Assembly: GCA_017893485.1 (NCBI GenBank)
Contig: CM030362.1
Span: forward strand, 259,295,755 to 259,359,754
Source of the DNA: Hemerocallis citrina
Lineage: Eukaryota; Streptophyta; Magnoliopsida; Asparagales; Asphodelaceae
Reading direction: 5' to 3'
Length of the DNA: 64,000 nt
Part shown: one piece after another, positions 10,847-23,687 of the stretch
Position numbering within the stretch: position 1 is the first letter of the stretch
Layout of the letters: every line of letters starts with the position of its first letter
The notes under the pieces: model-generated
The model's input: the letters and a program-made list of their open reading frames with translations, nothing else
Told to the model about the DNA's origin: nothing
Database searches by the model: none
Position numbers and translations under genes: made by a program

Positions 10847-11440
10847 TAAAGGTCATTAGGGTCGGGCTAGCCGGGACTAGCTCGGCCCGCCCCGCCCAAA
10901 TCCGAGCTGAATCGGGGCCAATCCTCCAAAACAAACCCGTTTAGTCCGGTCCTTCGAATTTATCAAAAAAAACCAATTTAGGTTAGGCTAGCCTGCAGTC
11001 CGGACCGGCCAGATCCGGGACCGGGTTGAACCAACCCGATCCGGTCCGAGCTGGCCAACTGACCAACCGTTGGCATTTCTTTCCAAAAAAAAAATAAATA
11101 AATAAATCAAAATTGGGTTTTGTAATTACTTAAATACCTCCCAACAGATCTATACTAGCTAGTTTTTTGAGGTATTTTGAAAAATTCAAAAAAATGCATA
11201 TTGTACATATACAACTTCATTTCATTCAATTCTCTTCACAGATTCACTCAACTCTCTCTACTATCTCTCAACTCTCTCAACAAATCAACAATAATCAACA
11301 GCATTCAACTATTCTCTTAGAGCATCTACAGTCGTGATTATCAAAAATGGCTAAATGCATATTTACATATAGCATTTTTAGCATTTGCGGCAGTCGTCCA
11401 ATGCTATTTTATAGTAATTTAATATATAAAAAATATAAAA

Positions 11441-11623
11441 CGGACTTTGTAGATCTGTCGTAGGGCAAAATGAATATAAAATTAATTATTTAAATAATTT
11501 TTTATTGTTAGACGGATGTTGAAGATCCGTCGGAAGGAAAAAAAAAAACAAAAATGGATAGACGGACTTCGAAGGTCCGTCCGTGATTTAGGGAAGCCTC
11601 GGACGAATCTTGAAGATCTGTCC
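11441..11623. repeat. Left subterminal palindromes of the Harbinger element (4 copies)
   Basis: Imperfect palindromes lie at about 11441-11460, 11511-11531, 11561-11581 and 11601-11623. Each has GACGGA(C/T) on one side and its complement ATCCGTC on the other around TTGAA or TCGAA. The spacing is irregular. Matching copies sit at the right end. They are probable transposase or ORF1-protein binding sites (inferred). Confidence 0.8.
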
Positions 11624-12942
11624 GTTAATTTTGCTTTTTAATTTTGCTTTTTTTTTGCTTTACTCCATTATTTGAGCCTCTGTTTTTGGCTTTATTAATA
11701 AATTTAGGATGAAATTGCCCCTAGATAATCTTCTATATATTTATGAAGTTTTATTACTACGAGGCAAACTTCAATCTGCTCTCGCCCCACTCTCTATCTC
11801 AATTTCTTAATTAGTCGAGGTTCAATCTTCTTCGGGAGGTCATCTCTTACTATCTTTTTTTTTTAATTAGCCAAATCGAGGTACGATGTCTTCAATACGA
11901 AGATTTATTGGTCGTTTGAAATCAAAGCGGGAACATATGTCAGCTCATGGCAACACAAGCAACGAAGCTGAAGGAGAGATTCTAAATGTCGACTTTGCCG
12001 ATGAATCCAGTTGGAATCGTGTAGTAGACGATTCAAAACATATCAGTCAATATATTACTGTTACCCCTAAGGGTGGTTTGTAAATTCAGGGCAATTTGGG
12101 AAGGACCCAATCAAGATGTACAATCAGGACTGCTTACAGCTCCCGCTAATTAAACAACTAGTAGAGCAGGCGGGATGGCACCGTTTCATGAAAATCAATA
12201 CAAATAGATCGTCGATGCGGCTCGTCGAGGCACTTGTTGAGAGATGGTGGGACACTACCCTCACTTTCCACCTACCGTATGGTGAGTTGGGTTTCACTCC
12301 ATTGGATTGGGTTATGCTAACGGGGATTCCTATCGGTATCGGTGACTTGCCTCTATGCAACGACGAGGCCTATACTTTCGAAATTGTTCAAAATCGCTTC
12401 TTTCTAAAATTAACAGTAGATGATTGGAAATCACAAGGTATACGGTTTTCTTTTTTCAAAAATTATTTTACCAATACTTTGATTGAAGAAGCTGAAACCG
12501 ATATGGCACTAACAATAAGGATTGCACGAGCTTTCTTTACGTACTTCCTTGGTGCATTTCTTTATCGTAATGGTGCTGGGTTAGTAAGATGTGGTTGGCT
12601 AGCCATAGTTGCAGATCTGAATGATGTTGCCAAATATGATTGGGGTAGTCATGCACTTGCTCTGTTGTATTTGTCTTTGGACTCATGTAGCAGACTTAAA
12701 GTGAAGTCATTTAATGGGCCGTGGCAAGTGTTGGAGGTAATACTAAATTTATTAAGTACTAATTTTAGTCGAATAATGTCATTATATTATTTCAATTGGT
12801 CTATTCGTAGCATATTTGATAAAAAAATTTACAGTATTAGGCTAACGAATACACAAATTGTTGTATTCCAGTTAGAGATAGGAACATTCTTATGGAGACT
12901 CACATGGCTAATTCTGAAGTCTGGCCGAAAATTTTGCGATGG

Positions 12943-13093
12943 TTTAGCGCCCCAAATTTTCAATATAATATCTCAGAAATACGTGACACAATTTTCAGCA
13001 TCTACCTCAAAGTAATAGTAAACATAGCCAAAACACAGAATAATTTTTTCAACTTTTATTACATCAATTCTTTACAAAGCACAGCGGAAAATT
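12943..13093 (-). repeat. 3' LTR remnant of gypsy element A
   Basis: About 150 bp align with the start of the 5' LTR at 15255-15405 (shared AATAATATCTCAGAAATACG, CATCTACCTCAA, ACACAGAATAA, TTTACAAAGCACAGCG). The remnant then runs straight into RNase H coding sequence, so the rest of the LTR, integrase and any downstream part were lost in one deletion. Confidence 0.85.
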
Positions 13094-15013
13094 GAACATA
13101 ATGCCTCCACTGCTTCAAGGCAAAGATGATAGCTGCTAATTTCAGGTCATGCGTCAGATAATTCTTCTCATGCGGACGCAACTGCCTCGAACCATAAGAA
13201 ATAACCTTGCCTTCCTACATCAAGACGCACTCCAAACCTCTAAGAGATGCATCACTGAAGATATCATAATCCTTCCCAACTTGTGGCAAAGCTAAGATAG
13301 GCGTAGTCGTCAACCTCTCCATTAGCTCCAGGAAACTCGCCTCACACTTATCAGTCCAAGTGAATGCCACATTCTTCTGAGTTAACCCTGTCAAAGAAAC
13401 AACAATCTGTGCATAGCCCTGAATGAATCTCCTGTAGTACCCAGCCAATCCCAAGAAACTCCTGACTTCCTTCACTGTCGTTGGCCTGGGCCAATGCTTC
13501 ATAGCTTCAACCTTCTGAGGATCAGTGACCACTCCCTCCTTAGAAATGATATGACCAAGGAAAGCTACCTCAGACTTCTAAAACTCACACTTCGATAGCT
13601 TGGCATACAAGCTATGCTCCTATAACTTCTTTAATACCCCTGCCAAGTGCTTAGAGTGCTCTTCCTCCGACTTCGAATATACTAGAATATTATCTATGAA
13701 AACCACCACGAAGGAATCAATAAATGTCTGCAAAATCCGACCCATCATATCCAAGAATACTGCTGGTGCATTCGTCACTCCGAATGGCATTACCAAAAAC
13801 TCATAGAGTCCATGACGAGTCCTGAAATATGTTTTACTCACATCTTCCTCCTTGACTCGAACCTGATGATACCCTGACCGCAGATCAATCTTCGAAATCA
13901 CAGCTACTCCCCGAAGCCTATCGAACAAATCATCAATTCGTGGAAGCGGATACTTGTTCTGAATAGTCATCCTGTTCAACTTCCGATAGTCAATGCACAT
14001 CCTCATTGACTCATCCTTCTTCTTCACTAACAACATTGGTGCTCCCCACGGTGAAGAACTCGGCCTGATAAATCTCTTACTCAGCAATTCCTCAATCTGC
14101 TTCTTAACTTTATCTTGCTCTACAGGCGCCATCCTGTACGGAGCCTTAGAAATCAGAGCACTCCCCGAATGAACATTAATACAGAACTCAACATCTCGCT
14201 GCGGTGGCAATCCCGACAAATCTTTCAAGAATATCGTAGGAAAATTCCTGACAACCGGAATGCTTCTGACTTCATCTGGAATCATCAACTTAGATACCAT
14301 AGTAGTCACCTTCGGGTCATTCATCTTCCCCTGAAAAATCACTACGAGCCCCCCTGGTGCTTTCACTAACACATCTTTCTTCTTGCATTCAATTATGGCA
14401 TCATATATTGCCATCCAATCAATGCCCATGATCACATCCACACACAAGACTTGCAGTTCAATGAGTTCAATGCCAAATAATCTCCCACCAATCTCGATAT
14501 CACAGCCCTCATAATATCGATCAACAATCAATTCTTTCCCTGATGGTGTTGCCACCGACAAGAATTTGCTTGGAAACACCTTAGGTTCCACACCTAAAAC
14601 TTTAGCCAAATTGGGTGACACAAATGTATGCAAAGAACTAGTACAAATAAAACTTTTGCTTTTATTCCATTAACCAAAACAAATCCTGTTACATGAATAA
14701 TGAGGTTTCCAAGACTTCAAAGACCATCTCCATCTGTCTAATCCATTCATCAGACTCATTTGGATCAGACTGCCCCTAAAAAAACAGGCAGCTTCATTCG
14801 CTTGAAGGACTCAACTTGCTTAATTGGTTCATCATAAACAAACACTGGTCCAGCCCCTTGATTCTAATTCTAATTCTGAGCCATGTTGGCTGCCATGAAT
14901 GCATTCAAGATCTGATACACTATGGCAATCTCAGTCTCAAGATCAAGTCCAGCCTCACGGGAACTCTCAACCCCATCACCATTTCCACCATTCCTAGTCC
15001 TAGATCCTGCCAT
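13094..15013 (-). pseudogene. gypsy A gag-pol relic: gag start, protease, reverse transcriptase, RNase H
   Basis: The gag ATG is at 15013 (MAGSRTRNGG) and gag is readable to about 14690 with stops (DPNESDEWIRQMEMVFEVLE). A deletion then joins it to protease C-terminal sequence (DVIMGIDWM). RT follows with [43 protein letters not shown] and FVMPFG-like [11 protein letters not shown]. The catalytic box reads FIDN instead of FIDD (near 13688-13699), so the last metal-binding Asp is missing. The thumb has FLGLAGYYRRFI. RNase H holds DASLRG and [11 protein letters not shown]. Between 14633 and 13094 the frame is open except for a few amber stops. Integrase and chromodomain are absent, having been deleted between RNase H and the LTR remnant. 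Confidence 0.85.
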
Positions 15014-15233
15014 TATACTGAATACTGCAAAACGAGGAAAAAGTTAAAGCATCACAACACACTTCATATTTACACCAATACCTCATGGCAAAACCTCAAT
15101 CATATCCCAGACCATAACATCTTGTTTTAATTCTATGTGATACTCACACTTTAATGTCCACACCCAGGTACTCATGCTCTAATGTCCACACCTGGGTTTA
15201 TTTTTTTATACTATGTTTATCATTACTATTGAA

Positions 15234-15250
15234 GCATGCTCTGGTACCAA
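15234..15250 (-). other. Primer-binding site of gypsy element A
   Basis: The minus strand reads TTGGTACCAGAGCATGC a few bases inside the 5' LTR edge at 15255. It matches the TGGTATCAGAGC form complementary to plant initiator methionine tRNA, with one substitution. Confidence 0.8.
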
Positions 15251-16162
15251 TCTCTGTAGAGCCCCGAATTTCCAAAATAATATCTCAGAAATACGTGGCA
15301 CAATTCCCAACATCTACCTCAATGAAATAGTAAACATAGCCAAACACACAGAATAACTTTTTCTACTTTTATTACACCAATTCTTTACAAAGCACAGCGC
15401 AAAATTAAATACCTTGAATTACAATTCTTTCTCTTACAACACATTCTTTTACAATTTACATAAGCCACAATATCATTCTACCACATGCATCCAAATCCCA
15501 AGCTATAGGTACCTACCTGTAAAATATGAGGATAGAGATAACCTTAACCCCCAAAACTACGGGGTCAGCCATAACTGTGTGAGTGACATCAAAAGAAATA
15601 CAACATGAATAAAATATAAAGAATAAAGTCATAATCAACATATACCAACAGTAGTAACGAATGGAATATGAAATAACAATGAATAAAGCATGAAAACATC
15701 AAGTGAAATTAGGCTAAGTGTCAAGTGTAGCAAAACATAAAACAAACATGTATCAAAACCAAGTCAAGAAAACACAAATGCTGGATGATGACTCTCTAAT
15801 ACATACTTATCGGATTCTATGCATTCCATACTACATAGGTCCGGTGCAAGCCCTTATTGTTCTCCACCTTATAGGGTTAATTCCCTCGTTATGTGTAACG
15901 CCCCGAAATTCCTATGTGGATAATTTGAGGCACGAGTCAGGACCTTTACATTCAATTAGTCACAATACACAGAAAACAGGAAAATTTTAAAACTTTTTAT
16001 TAATACAATATTACAAGACGAGTGTTTTCCATTGATTCAATACATTACATCAGGGTATACATGAATAAAATGATAAACATCGTGCTTTTCGTTGTAGACC
16101 ATGCCTTGACTAGAGTCCTCCTGGTTTGGTGATCATGTGTCCATAACCTATTAAAGTGGGGA

Positions 16163-16182
16163 CGTCAGTACATATACTGACG
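16163..16182. other. CGTCAGTA...TACTGACG hairpin in LTR B
   Basis: An 8-bp perfect inverted repeat with a 4-base loop, about 270 bp from the LTR edge. The equivalent position in LTR I (44738-44759) and solo LTR C (49651-49671) holds the same hairpin with different closing pairs. It lies in the R/U5 side of the LTR. Confidence 0.75.
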
Positions 16183-17739
16183 CTTAAAGGCTGATGACTA
16201 GCAGTGAATCTTCAAAAACAAACATATAAACATGGTAAAATATGTCAGTGTAGTTTAAGTGTTCGTGAGTGCTATGACTAGAATCTAATACAAGCAAGAC
16301 TCTGGGACAGTATGCAGCCCATACTACATACGCCCCATCTCAAGCCGTTTCTTCATATATAGGGATTTGAACCCGCGCCATGTATTCTACTTTTGCACCC
16401 GTTCTATTCATGACATAATACTACATGAATGGTGAAGTTGCAGGTACGGTCTAGTTCCGTTACTGCAGTCAATAGTGGTGTCCTTGTTTGCCACTATTGC
16501 CCGGTCGCACCGAACCCCACTCAAAAGCCAACACGAACTACAAGATAATTTGTCAACTTTCTTCCGTGCCCTCAACTCCTCATGAGAAGGCATAGAACCT
16601 TTGGAATCGTAGGGTCTATTTCCTAGAAAAACCTCCCATTCTTATCATGGCATATTCAGGAATTAACAGGCGAGATACGGAACTCGTGCTCCCAACTTAT
16701 CATGAAAAGGCACCGCCCGTATCCCTTTGACAGGGGCTACATCCCAATAACACCTCCTAGTGTCAGCCTACAGGAGAAGTCGGATTATAGGGTATCACCC
16801 CTAATACCAACTCTCACCTTTCGGCAATGCATATATAAGTAAAATGGTTAAGTAACAAGTTACTACCCTAACAATGTTACTAACCATAACCAAACAAGCG
16901 AGACATGCCATTATGCTTCCAACTTATCATGAAAAAGCATCGCACGTGTCCCTCTTCTATCCAAACAAGTGAGACATGCAACTGTGCTTCCAACTTCGCA
17001 TGAAAAAGTACTGTACGTGTCCCTCTTCTAGAGAGTGCAACAATTTGTTGACACAATTAACCTAGTCTTAACATAAAGATCTCATCGGATCCACTCCCAG
17101 CCTACTTATTCAAGACAATACATACGTACGAGCCAAATAAACTACTTACGAGACCAACCGTTACATACGGGCCAAGTGAGCCATGTGTGAGACAACTACA
17201 TACAAACAACCATACCAGAAATCAACCTACAAGCAACACACGTGCTTGCTAGCAAAATTTGTTCTTCTATAATTAGAAGCAACAGAAGAATCTACTAACA
17301 GTCTAAAATATGCATTCCACCAATGAGAAGCCCAAAGCAACATAAATTTTTTTTATCAAGCTAACAATTATTAGTGATCTTCCCAACCCTTATTACCCAT
17401 GAAGATGAAGAATGTTCACGTGATATGGTCCAACTTTAATTAGAACCCTATACAACTAGAATCCATGGGTTCCTTTCCCAATTGAACTAGAACTACATGC
17501 AACTAGATTATTGGGTTCTATCTCAAGTTTGAGCTAGAATCACCTAGAAACTAAATGCATGGGTTCTCTTATCAACTGAGCTAGAACTACCGTAGTGCTA
17601 GTTTCATGGGTTTCTCTTTAAGTTGACTAGAACAACATTGAACATAGGTTCATTTCATTAGTTTAACTAGAACACCTAGCTCAAGCATGAGTTCATGGGT
17701 TCTTTTTAATCTTTCACTACAACAATTTACAATTCAGGC

Positions 17740-18760
17740 ATGGTTCTTTACTAACACCACAACTACAACAAGATAGTTCATTTACTAACATTATAACTAC
17801 AAAATGATAGTTAACATTCTAACTACAACATGATTCTTTTACTACAACTTAACTACAACATGAGTATCTACTACTACTTCAAGCATGGGCCATTCTACAA
17901 TTCAAGCATGGATACAACTTAAGCATGAATACTTACTACAACTTAAGCATGGATATTTACTACTACTTAAGCATGAATCTTCTACTACTACATAAGCATG
18001 GATAATTGCTACAAATTACACATGAGTATGTACTACATTATCCTACAACAAATTATCATGGTATACAACGTAGCATGAGTTTCTTTACTACATTACCTAC
18101 AACAACTAAGCATGGTATATAACATAGCATGAACCTACAACAATCTTAAGCATGAATACAACTTTCCTACAACAATCTAAGCATGGTTTACAACAATCTA
18201 AGCATGGTATTTAACTTTCCTACCACAATCTAAGCATGGTATATAACTTTCCTACAACAATCTAAGCATGGTATATATCTTTCCTACAACAATCTAAGCA
18301 TGGTTTACAACAATCTAAGCATGGTATATATCTTTCCTACAACAATCTAAGCATGGTTTACAACAATCTAAGCATGGTAGATAACTTTTCTACCACAATC
18401 TAAGCATGGTAGATAACTTTCCTACCACAATCTAAGCATGGTATATATCTTTCCTACAACAATCTAACATGGTATATCGCATGGTTATCAAACCCACAAC
18501 AATTTTAGCATGGTATACACATAAGCACGGGTTTCCTACAACTTGGTAGACAACACAAGCATGGATTCTACTACTAAGGATTCTTACTACAATATTAAGC
18601 ATGAATAACTACTATACTTAAGCATGGTATACAACATAGGTATAGGTTTATTACTACATCCAACCTACAACAATTTAGGCATGGTATATCAATCTTAACA
18701 ATCTAAGCATGGTTTACAACTTAAAGCATGGGTTTCAACCTACAACAAATTAGCATGAAT
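17740..18760. repeat. Minisatellite of CAACAATCTAAGCATGG units in LTR B
   Basis: AAGCATGG preceded by CTACAACAATCT or ACTACAACTT recurs many times. The array is densest at 18130-18480, where the unit is about 18 or 36 bp with spacers such as TATATATCTTTC and TTTA. It degrades toward both sides. No coding role. Confidence 0.85.
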
Positions 18761-19638
18761 AATTTACTAGTTATTACAAGGCTACTTCTCTTTACAAAAA
18801 TACAAGCCTTGAAATATTACAGAATCTAACTTTAGGTTACAAAAATCTACTCTTTATAACTTACAAGTCCTACATATAACCAAAAGTTTACTTCTTTTGA
18901 ATTAGAAGTTCTTCATACCACAAGTTTACCTTTTTATAAATTAGGAGTTAGCAAGATTGATATTTTAACAAGTAGAGAGCAAAAACAGTAAAGACTTACT
19001 TTTGTTAAGATTATTAAGATCTATAACCCCAAAAATGGGTAAGTAATTATTCTACTACACCACTCATATGCTTATGTCCATAGTCCTTGTTGAGGCCTAC
19101 AACCCAAAAATGGGTGTGTAAACAAATCCTCATATGCTTATGTCCTTGGTTCCAAGTCAAGTTCTACAACCCAAAGATGGGTATGTATACAAATCACCAT
19201 GTGCTTATGTTCATTTAGTCCAAATAACAACAACAAGAACCAAAGTTACAACAATCCAAGTTTCAATCTTTATGTTCTTATTAAAGTTCTACCATTCACT
19301 TACTATTATTTATGCTTAGAACTTAGTTCATGTTATTTTAGAACACAACAAGAGAACAACAACACAACACCATAAAGAGAACAAAACACTCAACAATACA
19401 CACAATAAAAAGAGAACAAGAAGAACAAGAATCAACAAAAAGAGAATAAGAAAGGATGGAGAAACCCCCGCCTTGTCTTTCAAGTAGGAAGAACTAGCAT
19501 ATGCACCTTCTCCTTCCCCTTAGCTCCTATGAAAAATCTCTTAAGAAAACCTACAAATGAAAACTCTCTTAGTTAGGCTTTCTCTCTTTCTTTTCCTCCC
19601 TTTTTTGTAAAAATGAGACAAGAGATGAGGGGAGGGGG

Positions 19639-19646
19639 TATTTATA
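19639..19646 (-). promoter_or_regulatory. TATA box of solo LTR B
   Basis: TATAAATA on the minus strand within CTATAAATACCCCCTCC, about 350 bases from the U3 end at 19995. The same CTATAAATACCC context is seen in LTR G (43851-43858). Confidence 0.65.
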
Positions 19647-20056
19647 GGGTGGAAGAGAAGGGGGAGTGCAAAATGCACCAATGCAATTTTCAAAAAACCC
19701 TTGGGGCACTTGGCCGGCCATACCATGGAGAGGGGGTGATGAGGTGAAGGTATGGTGTAAGGGTATGGTGAAGGGTGAGGTGGAGAGCTTCTAGAAGAAC
19801 AATTCCTTAAACTCTTATACATACTTAATCCTAGGTATAGTTTTTCATTAAAACTTAACCATCTAAACTAGACTTGTCATGACAAAGAGATAGTTCAAAC
19901 ATGAAAAGAAATAAAATAATTAAATATTTAAATAATAATAAAAATAATAATAAAATAATAATTTATACAATGTAATATCCGTCCGAGATACTATATTATG
20001 CAATTAATCCTACTACGATGACTACTACGAGATTTAGACATTTTGCAAGTATCGGT

Positions 20057-20315
20057 TCTTGCCCTTGGAATATTTGAGGCCAATCCCACTCACGTAGATC
20101 ATTCTGTGGCCTATTTCATCCATCGTCCCGGAATACTGGGGATTGCCTCACTCCGCAGGTCATCCTGGAACCCTCATTGCACAAACATCCCATGAGCGTC
20201 GCTCTCGTCCTTGGAATACTAGTGATCAATCCCACTCACATTGGATCATTCTATGGCCTATTTCAACCATCGTCCCGGAATACTAGGGATTATCTCGCTC
20301 CTCGGATCATCCTGG
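20057..20315. repeat. Duplicated ~140-bp block in LTR A
   Basis: Two copies carry CTTGGAATA, CAATCCCACTCAC, GATCATTCT, TGGCCTATTTCA, CATCGTCCCGGAATACT and GTCATCCTGGA-type words in the same order. They are diverged, so the duplication is not recent. Confidence 0.75.
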
Positions 20316-21991
20316 AGTCCATAACACCGTTTGCCCTCATTTCATCATATCACCATTCTAGTGCCTGTCCTTATATTTATTAAGTTAATTAATTAATTAC
20401 GAATCTCTTTGGGTTGGCGTACCCTACCGGAGTTAACTCAACTGATCAACAACAAACCCATAACTGGCCAAACCACAAAATCTCAACTACCGGTATCTAG
20501 GGTCCCACACACCCTCTAGAGACTCACAACTCAACCATCAACACAAAAATTTTCATTTAAAACTCTCAATTCCATTATCAATACTCTCATATTAAGAAAA
20601 CTTCTTAAAATCAAAGAATCCAAATTCATTTAATACACTCACAAATTCTAGAATTGAAATAAAGTATTAAATCTAGTAAATATCTGAAAATCATATTTTG
20701 AAATCGTAGGATATCACAAGACATCAATTCCTTCGAAAACCATATATCTTTCACTTTATAAAGGTATAGAAATACAATTTAAATTCTATTATAATAAAAA
20801 ATGTAACTCTCTGTAAAACACTGTAATCTGTAGTAAAACATCATCTAAAATAGTAGATCAATAATCCATAATATTGAAGAAATAATCGTTAAAAAAAACG
20901 AAGAAAAATTCAACAAAAACAATCCACCAAGCACTGACAGTCGACTATCAATGACAGCACAAAACGCGATGGTCGACTGTCGAGTGAAAATCCAAAAAAT
21001 AAAGAATTGACAGTTGACTGTCACCTTCAGTTCAAAAACGAAGCGGTCAACTATCATGTGAGGAAATACAACTTTGAAATTCGTGCACCTTTTTACTAAT
21101 ACTTCGTTTATTCTTTGTAAACTCATAAATTTGGAAAATAAACGTCCTGAGATGATCAAATACAACTTGTATAACATACTGGAGTTTATAAAACTAATCA
21201 AAACCACATCGTATTCACAAAATAGCAAGTTTTCACTAAAACTTCTCAAAACAGTAAATACGAGTATGTAAGTGTATATAGGTGTGTTTAAGCATCGATA
21301 AAACATCAAGAAACCATTGTACATGTGTTGTATATTGTTCAAATCTATCTCAGTATCAAAACAACTCATATCCAATCAAAAATATCACAAAATCACATAA
21401 CCCCAACGTCGGCCATTCACCATCAGACCCGAAAATTCAAACCCTTCTTTTTACTTCAAAACTCGATCTTTTTGATTCAGAAACCCTTCTTGAAATTCAT
21501 TAAACACATACACAATCACTTACATCAGTATACCCATGAATATATGTGAATACAACAAGTATTAAGTCAAGCTTTCTCCATCGAAACACTCCAACAGATC
21601 CTGTATATATGTCTATACAGTGAAAATTCATCTTTAATCAATTTTATGCAATCCACATCATACAATTCAGTATAATCAATCCAAATCAGTAAGAATAATA
21701 AAGAAACAGCAAACCCATGGTTTCTATTAGGTTCTTTAACAATCTCAAGTCATTTATGTAAAGTTTTAATCATCAATAGCATAGTTTTCATGAAAAGATT
21801 CAATCTTTATTCATTCGTCCATCAATAATTCATTATATCATCATACAATCCTATAACATGCTTTCTAATAATAAAGAGAATAAGAAAAGTCCTTCCTTTC
21901 GTAAGAAATCCAAGATCCTCGTTTCGAAACACCAAAAAATCAATAATAAAGAAAACCCTTTATATAATGCACCAAAGAGACGACTGCACTC

Positions 21992-21999
21992 TATTTATA
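21992..21999 (-). promoter_or_regulatory. TATA box of LTR A
   Basis: TATAAATA on the minus strand, about 620 bases from the U3 end at 22623, placed like the TATA boxes of the other gypsy LTRs in the window. Confidence 0.55.
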
Positions 22000-23687
22000 T
22001 TAGGCCGGAATTTGGTGTATTAGGGTTTTGAATAGGTTTTGCAAAATATCCCTTTTGAATATATCTTTACATATATAAATCCTTATACTTGGAAATTAGA
22101 TTAACCAATTCAATTCAAATTTAAAAACAAAATAACTACCCCAGACCTGGCCGGCACCAATTTCCAGTTCAGAAAAACAAACTTTGTAATATTGCCTCTA
22201 AGAGGCAATTTCGCAAAAAGACTCTTCTTTAACAAATTTGCAAAATAACCCAAATGTATTAAAACAAAAATTAAACTCTTTACCTCTGATTTGACTAGCC
22301 ATCATGCTCAGCCTAAAAATCTGAAAATCTGGAGGTTTCACTCCAAGTTGTAATTTTGCACAAAAGCCCCTCTTTTTGTAATATTTGCAAATAAGCCAAA
22401 TAAATATCAGAAAAATCCAGAAAATTCATAAATAATACCTAATAATAAATATTAGGTTTCCCCAAAAATAATTTCGAACTTTGAACTTTCCAAAAAAATA
22501 TTTGCACGTGTTTTGCACGTGTAAAAAAGATAAATTTCACAAAAATGTTTATTAAATCACCAAAAATTATTTTAATCCATTTATTAATCTCAAAAACATT
22601 ATTTAAAAATCTAGGGTGTTATAGATGGAATAGAGAATTCTTGGATTTAGGTCGATCTGATCCTATTAGTTACAATCAATCGATGGCTCGTGATCAGTTG
22701 GAGATGCGCACTTCTTTCTCTATCATTTGGCAGCCATATAATGGGTCATCAATTAAAGACGTATATGAAATTGAAGCTGCCAAATTCATTTTATGATATC
22801 GACATGCTTTTACGTACTGCGACCAGGTATATTAATTTTTGTCAGATTTATATACAGTACTTTTATTAAATTGTTTGGTTATGCTAAAGTAAACATTTGA
22901 TTGCAGGGTGTACGATATTTTGGTGATCGTTGTATTCACTAACTTACTGAAATAATTGCTATCCCAAAAGACTCACCTCCTCTCATGCGTTTCATGACAT
23001 CCAATACTAATATTCCTGAACCTATCGAAGCATCACCTTTCGCACTTCGTGTAGAGCAGATCACCTATGATCAGTATTGGGAAATGGTTTCAATTGGTCT
23101 GATAATGCCAACACTCACCCATGCAGTAAATGTCGATTTCATTGGGCCAGCATCAATTAGAGATCCTTCCGCTCAGTTGCCACATGTTGCACCTGCACTT
23201 TGGCTACCAGCCGAGTACCCAACACAATCCACTGTAGAGAATTCATTATTGCTTGGTCAACCTTACGTTGAAGTGCCACTTTTTTTAGGGGGTACTCTAC
23301 TCAAGAGTTTGGACCAGAATATCAATGTCCCGTTTCATCAAAGTGGGCAACCATCATATGTGAGTTACCAAAATCGTATTTAAGAATGTTATTATGTTAT
23401 AATGTATTTTGCGTACTCTGATTTATTTTTATATCTTGTATCTTTCCAAAGGAGGAGTTATACAATCGTTGTCAACAATTGAGCAACACCGAAGCAAAAT
23501 TGCGACGAATAATACTTTCGGTCATGGTTTTCAGGGAATCAGTTCCACCTGAATTCCAAACGTTAGACGATCTGTATCAAGGAGCAGACCATCTAATTCT
23601 CGACATAGACCGTTAAATTCGAATTTAGAGGACACCAGAGCATCGACGTCCTCATTTGTGCCTGAGACACAGTATGATTATGAAGAA

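Larger units (their letters stand above)
15894..19995 (-). mobile_element. Solo LTR B (4.1 kb gypsy LTR) with 5-bp TSD
   Basis: It starts TGTAACGCCCCGAAAT at 15894 and ends GAGATACTATA at 19995, flanked by TTATG on both sides (15889-15893 and 19996-20000). There are no internal gag or pol traces, so this is a solo LTR left by LTR-LTR recombination. Read on the minus strand it has a TATA box (19639-19646), a long transcribed region with an AAGCATGG minisatellite, and a CGTCAGTA/TACTGACG hairpin near its 3' end. Its end TATA would originally have been TACA. The ORF-like stretches inside it are not genes. Confidence 0.85.
12943..22623 (-). mobile_element. Ty3/gypsy element A inserted in the PMD exon
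   Basis: The element is flanked by a perfect 5-bp target duplication GATGG (12938-12942 and 22624-22628); removing it rejoins the PMD reading frame through a Trp codon. On the minus strand: 5' LTR (22623 down to 15255, interrupted by solo LTR B), initiator-Met-type primer site, a gag start, a protease-RT-RNase H segment, then a short 3' LTR remnant (13093-12943). Integrase and most of gag and of the 3' LTR are deleted. The LTR termini are mutated (TTTAGCGCCCC on the left, GGTGTTATA on the right, against TGTAGCGCCCC and GGCGTTACA types). Confidence 0.87.
15255..22623 (-). repeat. 5' LTR of gypsy element A (about 3.3 kb, interrupted by solo LTR B)
   Basis: The two LTR parts are 15255-15893 and 20001-22623. 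The part next to the primer site repeats the 12943-13093 remnant. The part after the nested LTR holds a duplicated GGAATACT segment (20057-20315), a paired CAGTCGACTG-type motif (20938-21060), a TATA box (21992-21999) and the outer edge at 22623. It encodes nothing; ORFs in it (e.g. 20845-21375) lack recognisable features. Confidence 0.8.
11886..23687 (+). pseudogene. Plant mobile domain (PMD, MAIN-like) protein gene, split by a gypsy element
   Basis: PMD proteins (PF10536 family) include MAIN/MAIL1, plant nuclear proteins needed for TE silencing and genome stability; the domain is also often carried by transposons. Here the start is the ATG at 11886. A frame change near 12083 leads to the PMD core at 12116-12738 (ERWWDTTLTFHLPYGELG, the family hallmark). 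An intron at about 12739-12869 follows. The next exon breaks at 12942, inside ILRW, and resumes at 22629 with NREFLDLG. More parts lie at 22629-22828, 22907-23385 and 23453-23616 (coiled, hydrophilic tail). Stops at about 22793-22795 and 22941 and the gypsy insertion make it a pseudogene. It lies wholly within the Harbinger ends and on the same strand as the transposase. Confidence 0.8.

Noticed and set aside
20845..21375. A 176-codon minus-strand ORF
   Set aside because: It lies within LTR A, is hydrophobic by composition (T-rich), overlaps palindromic motifs and matches no family I know.
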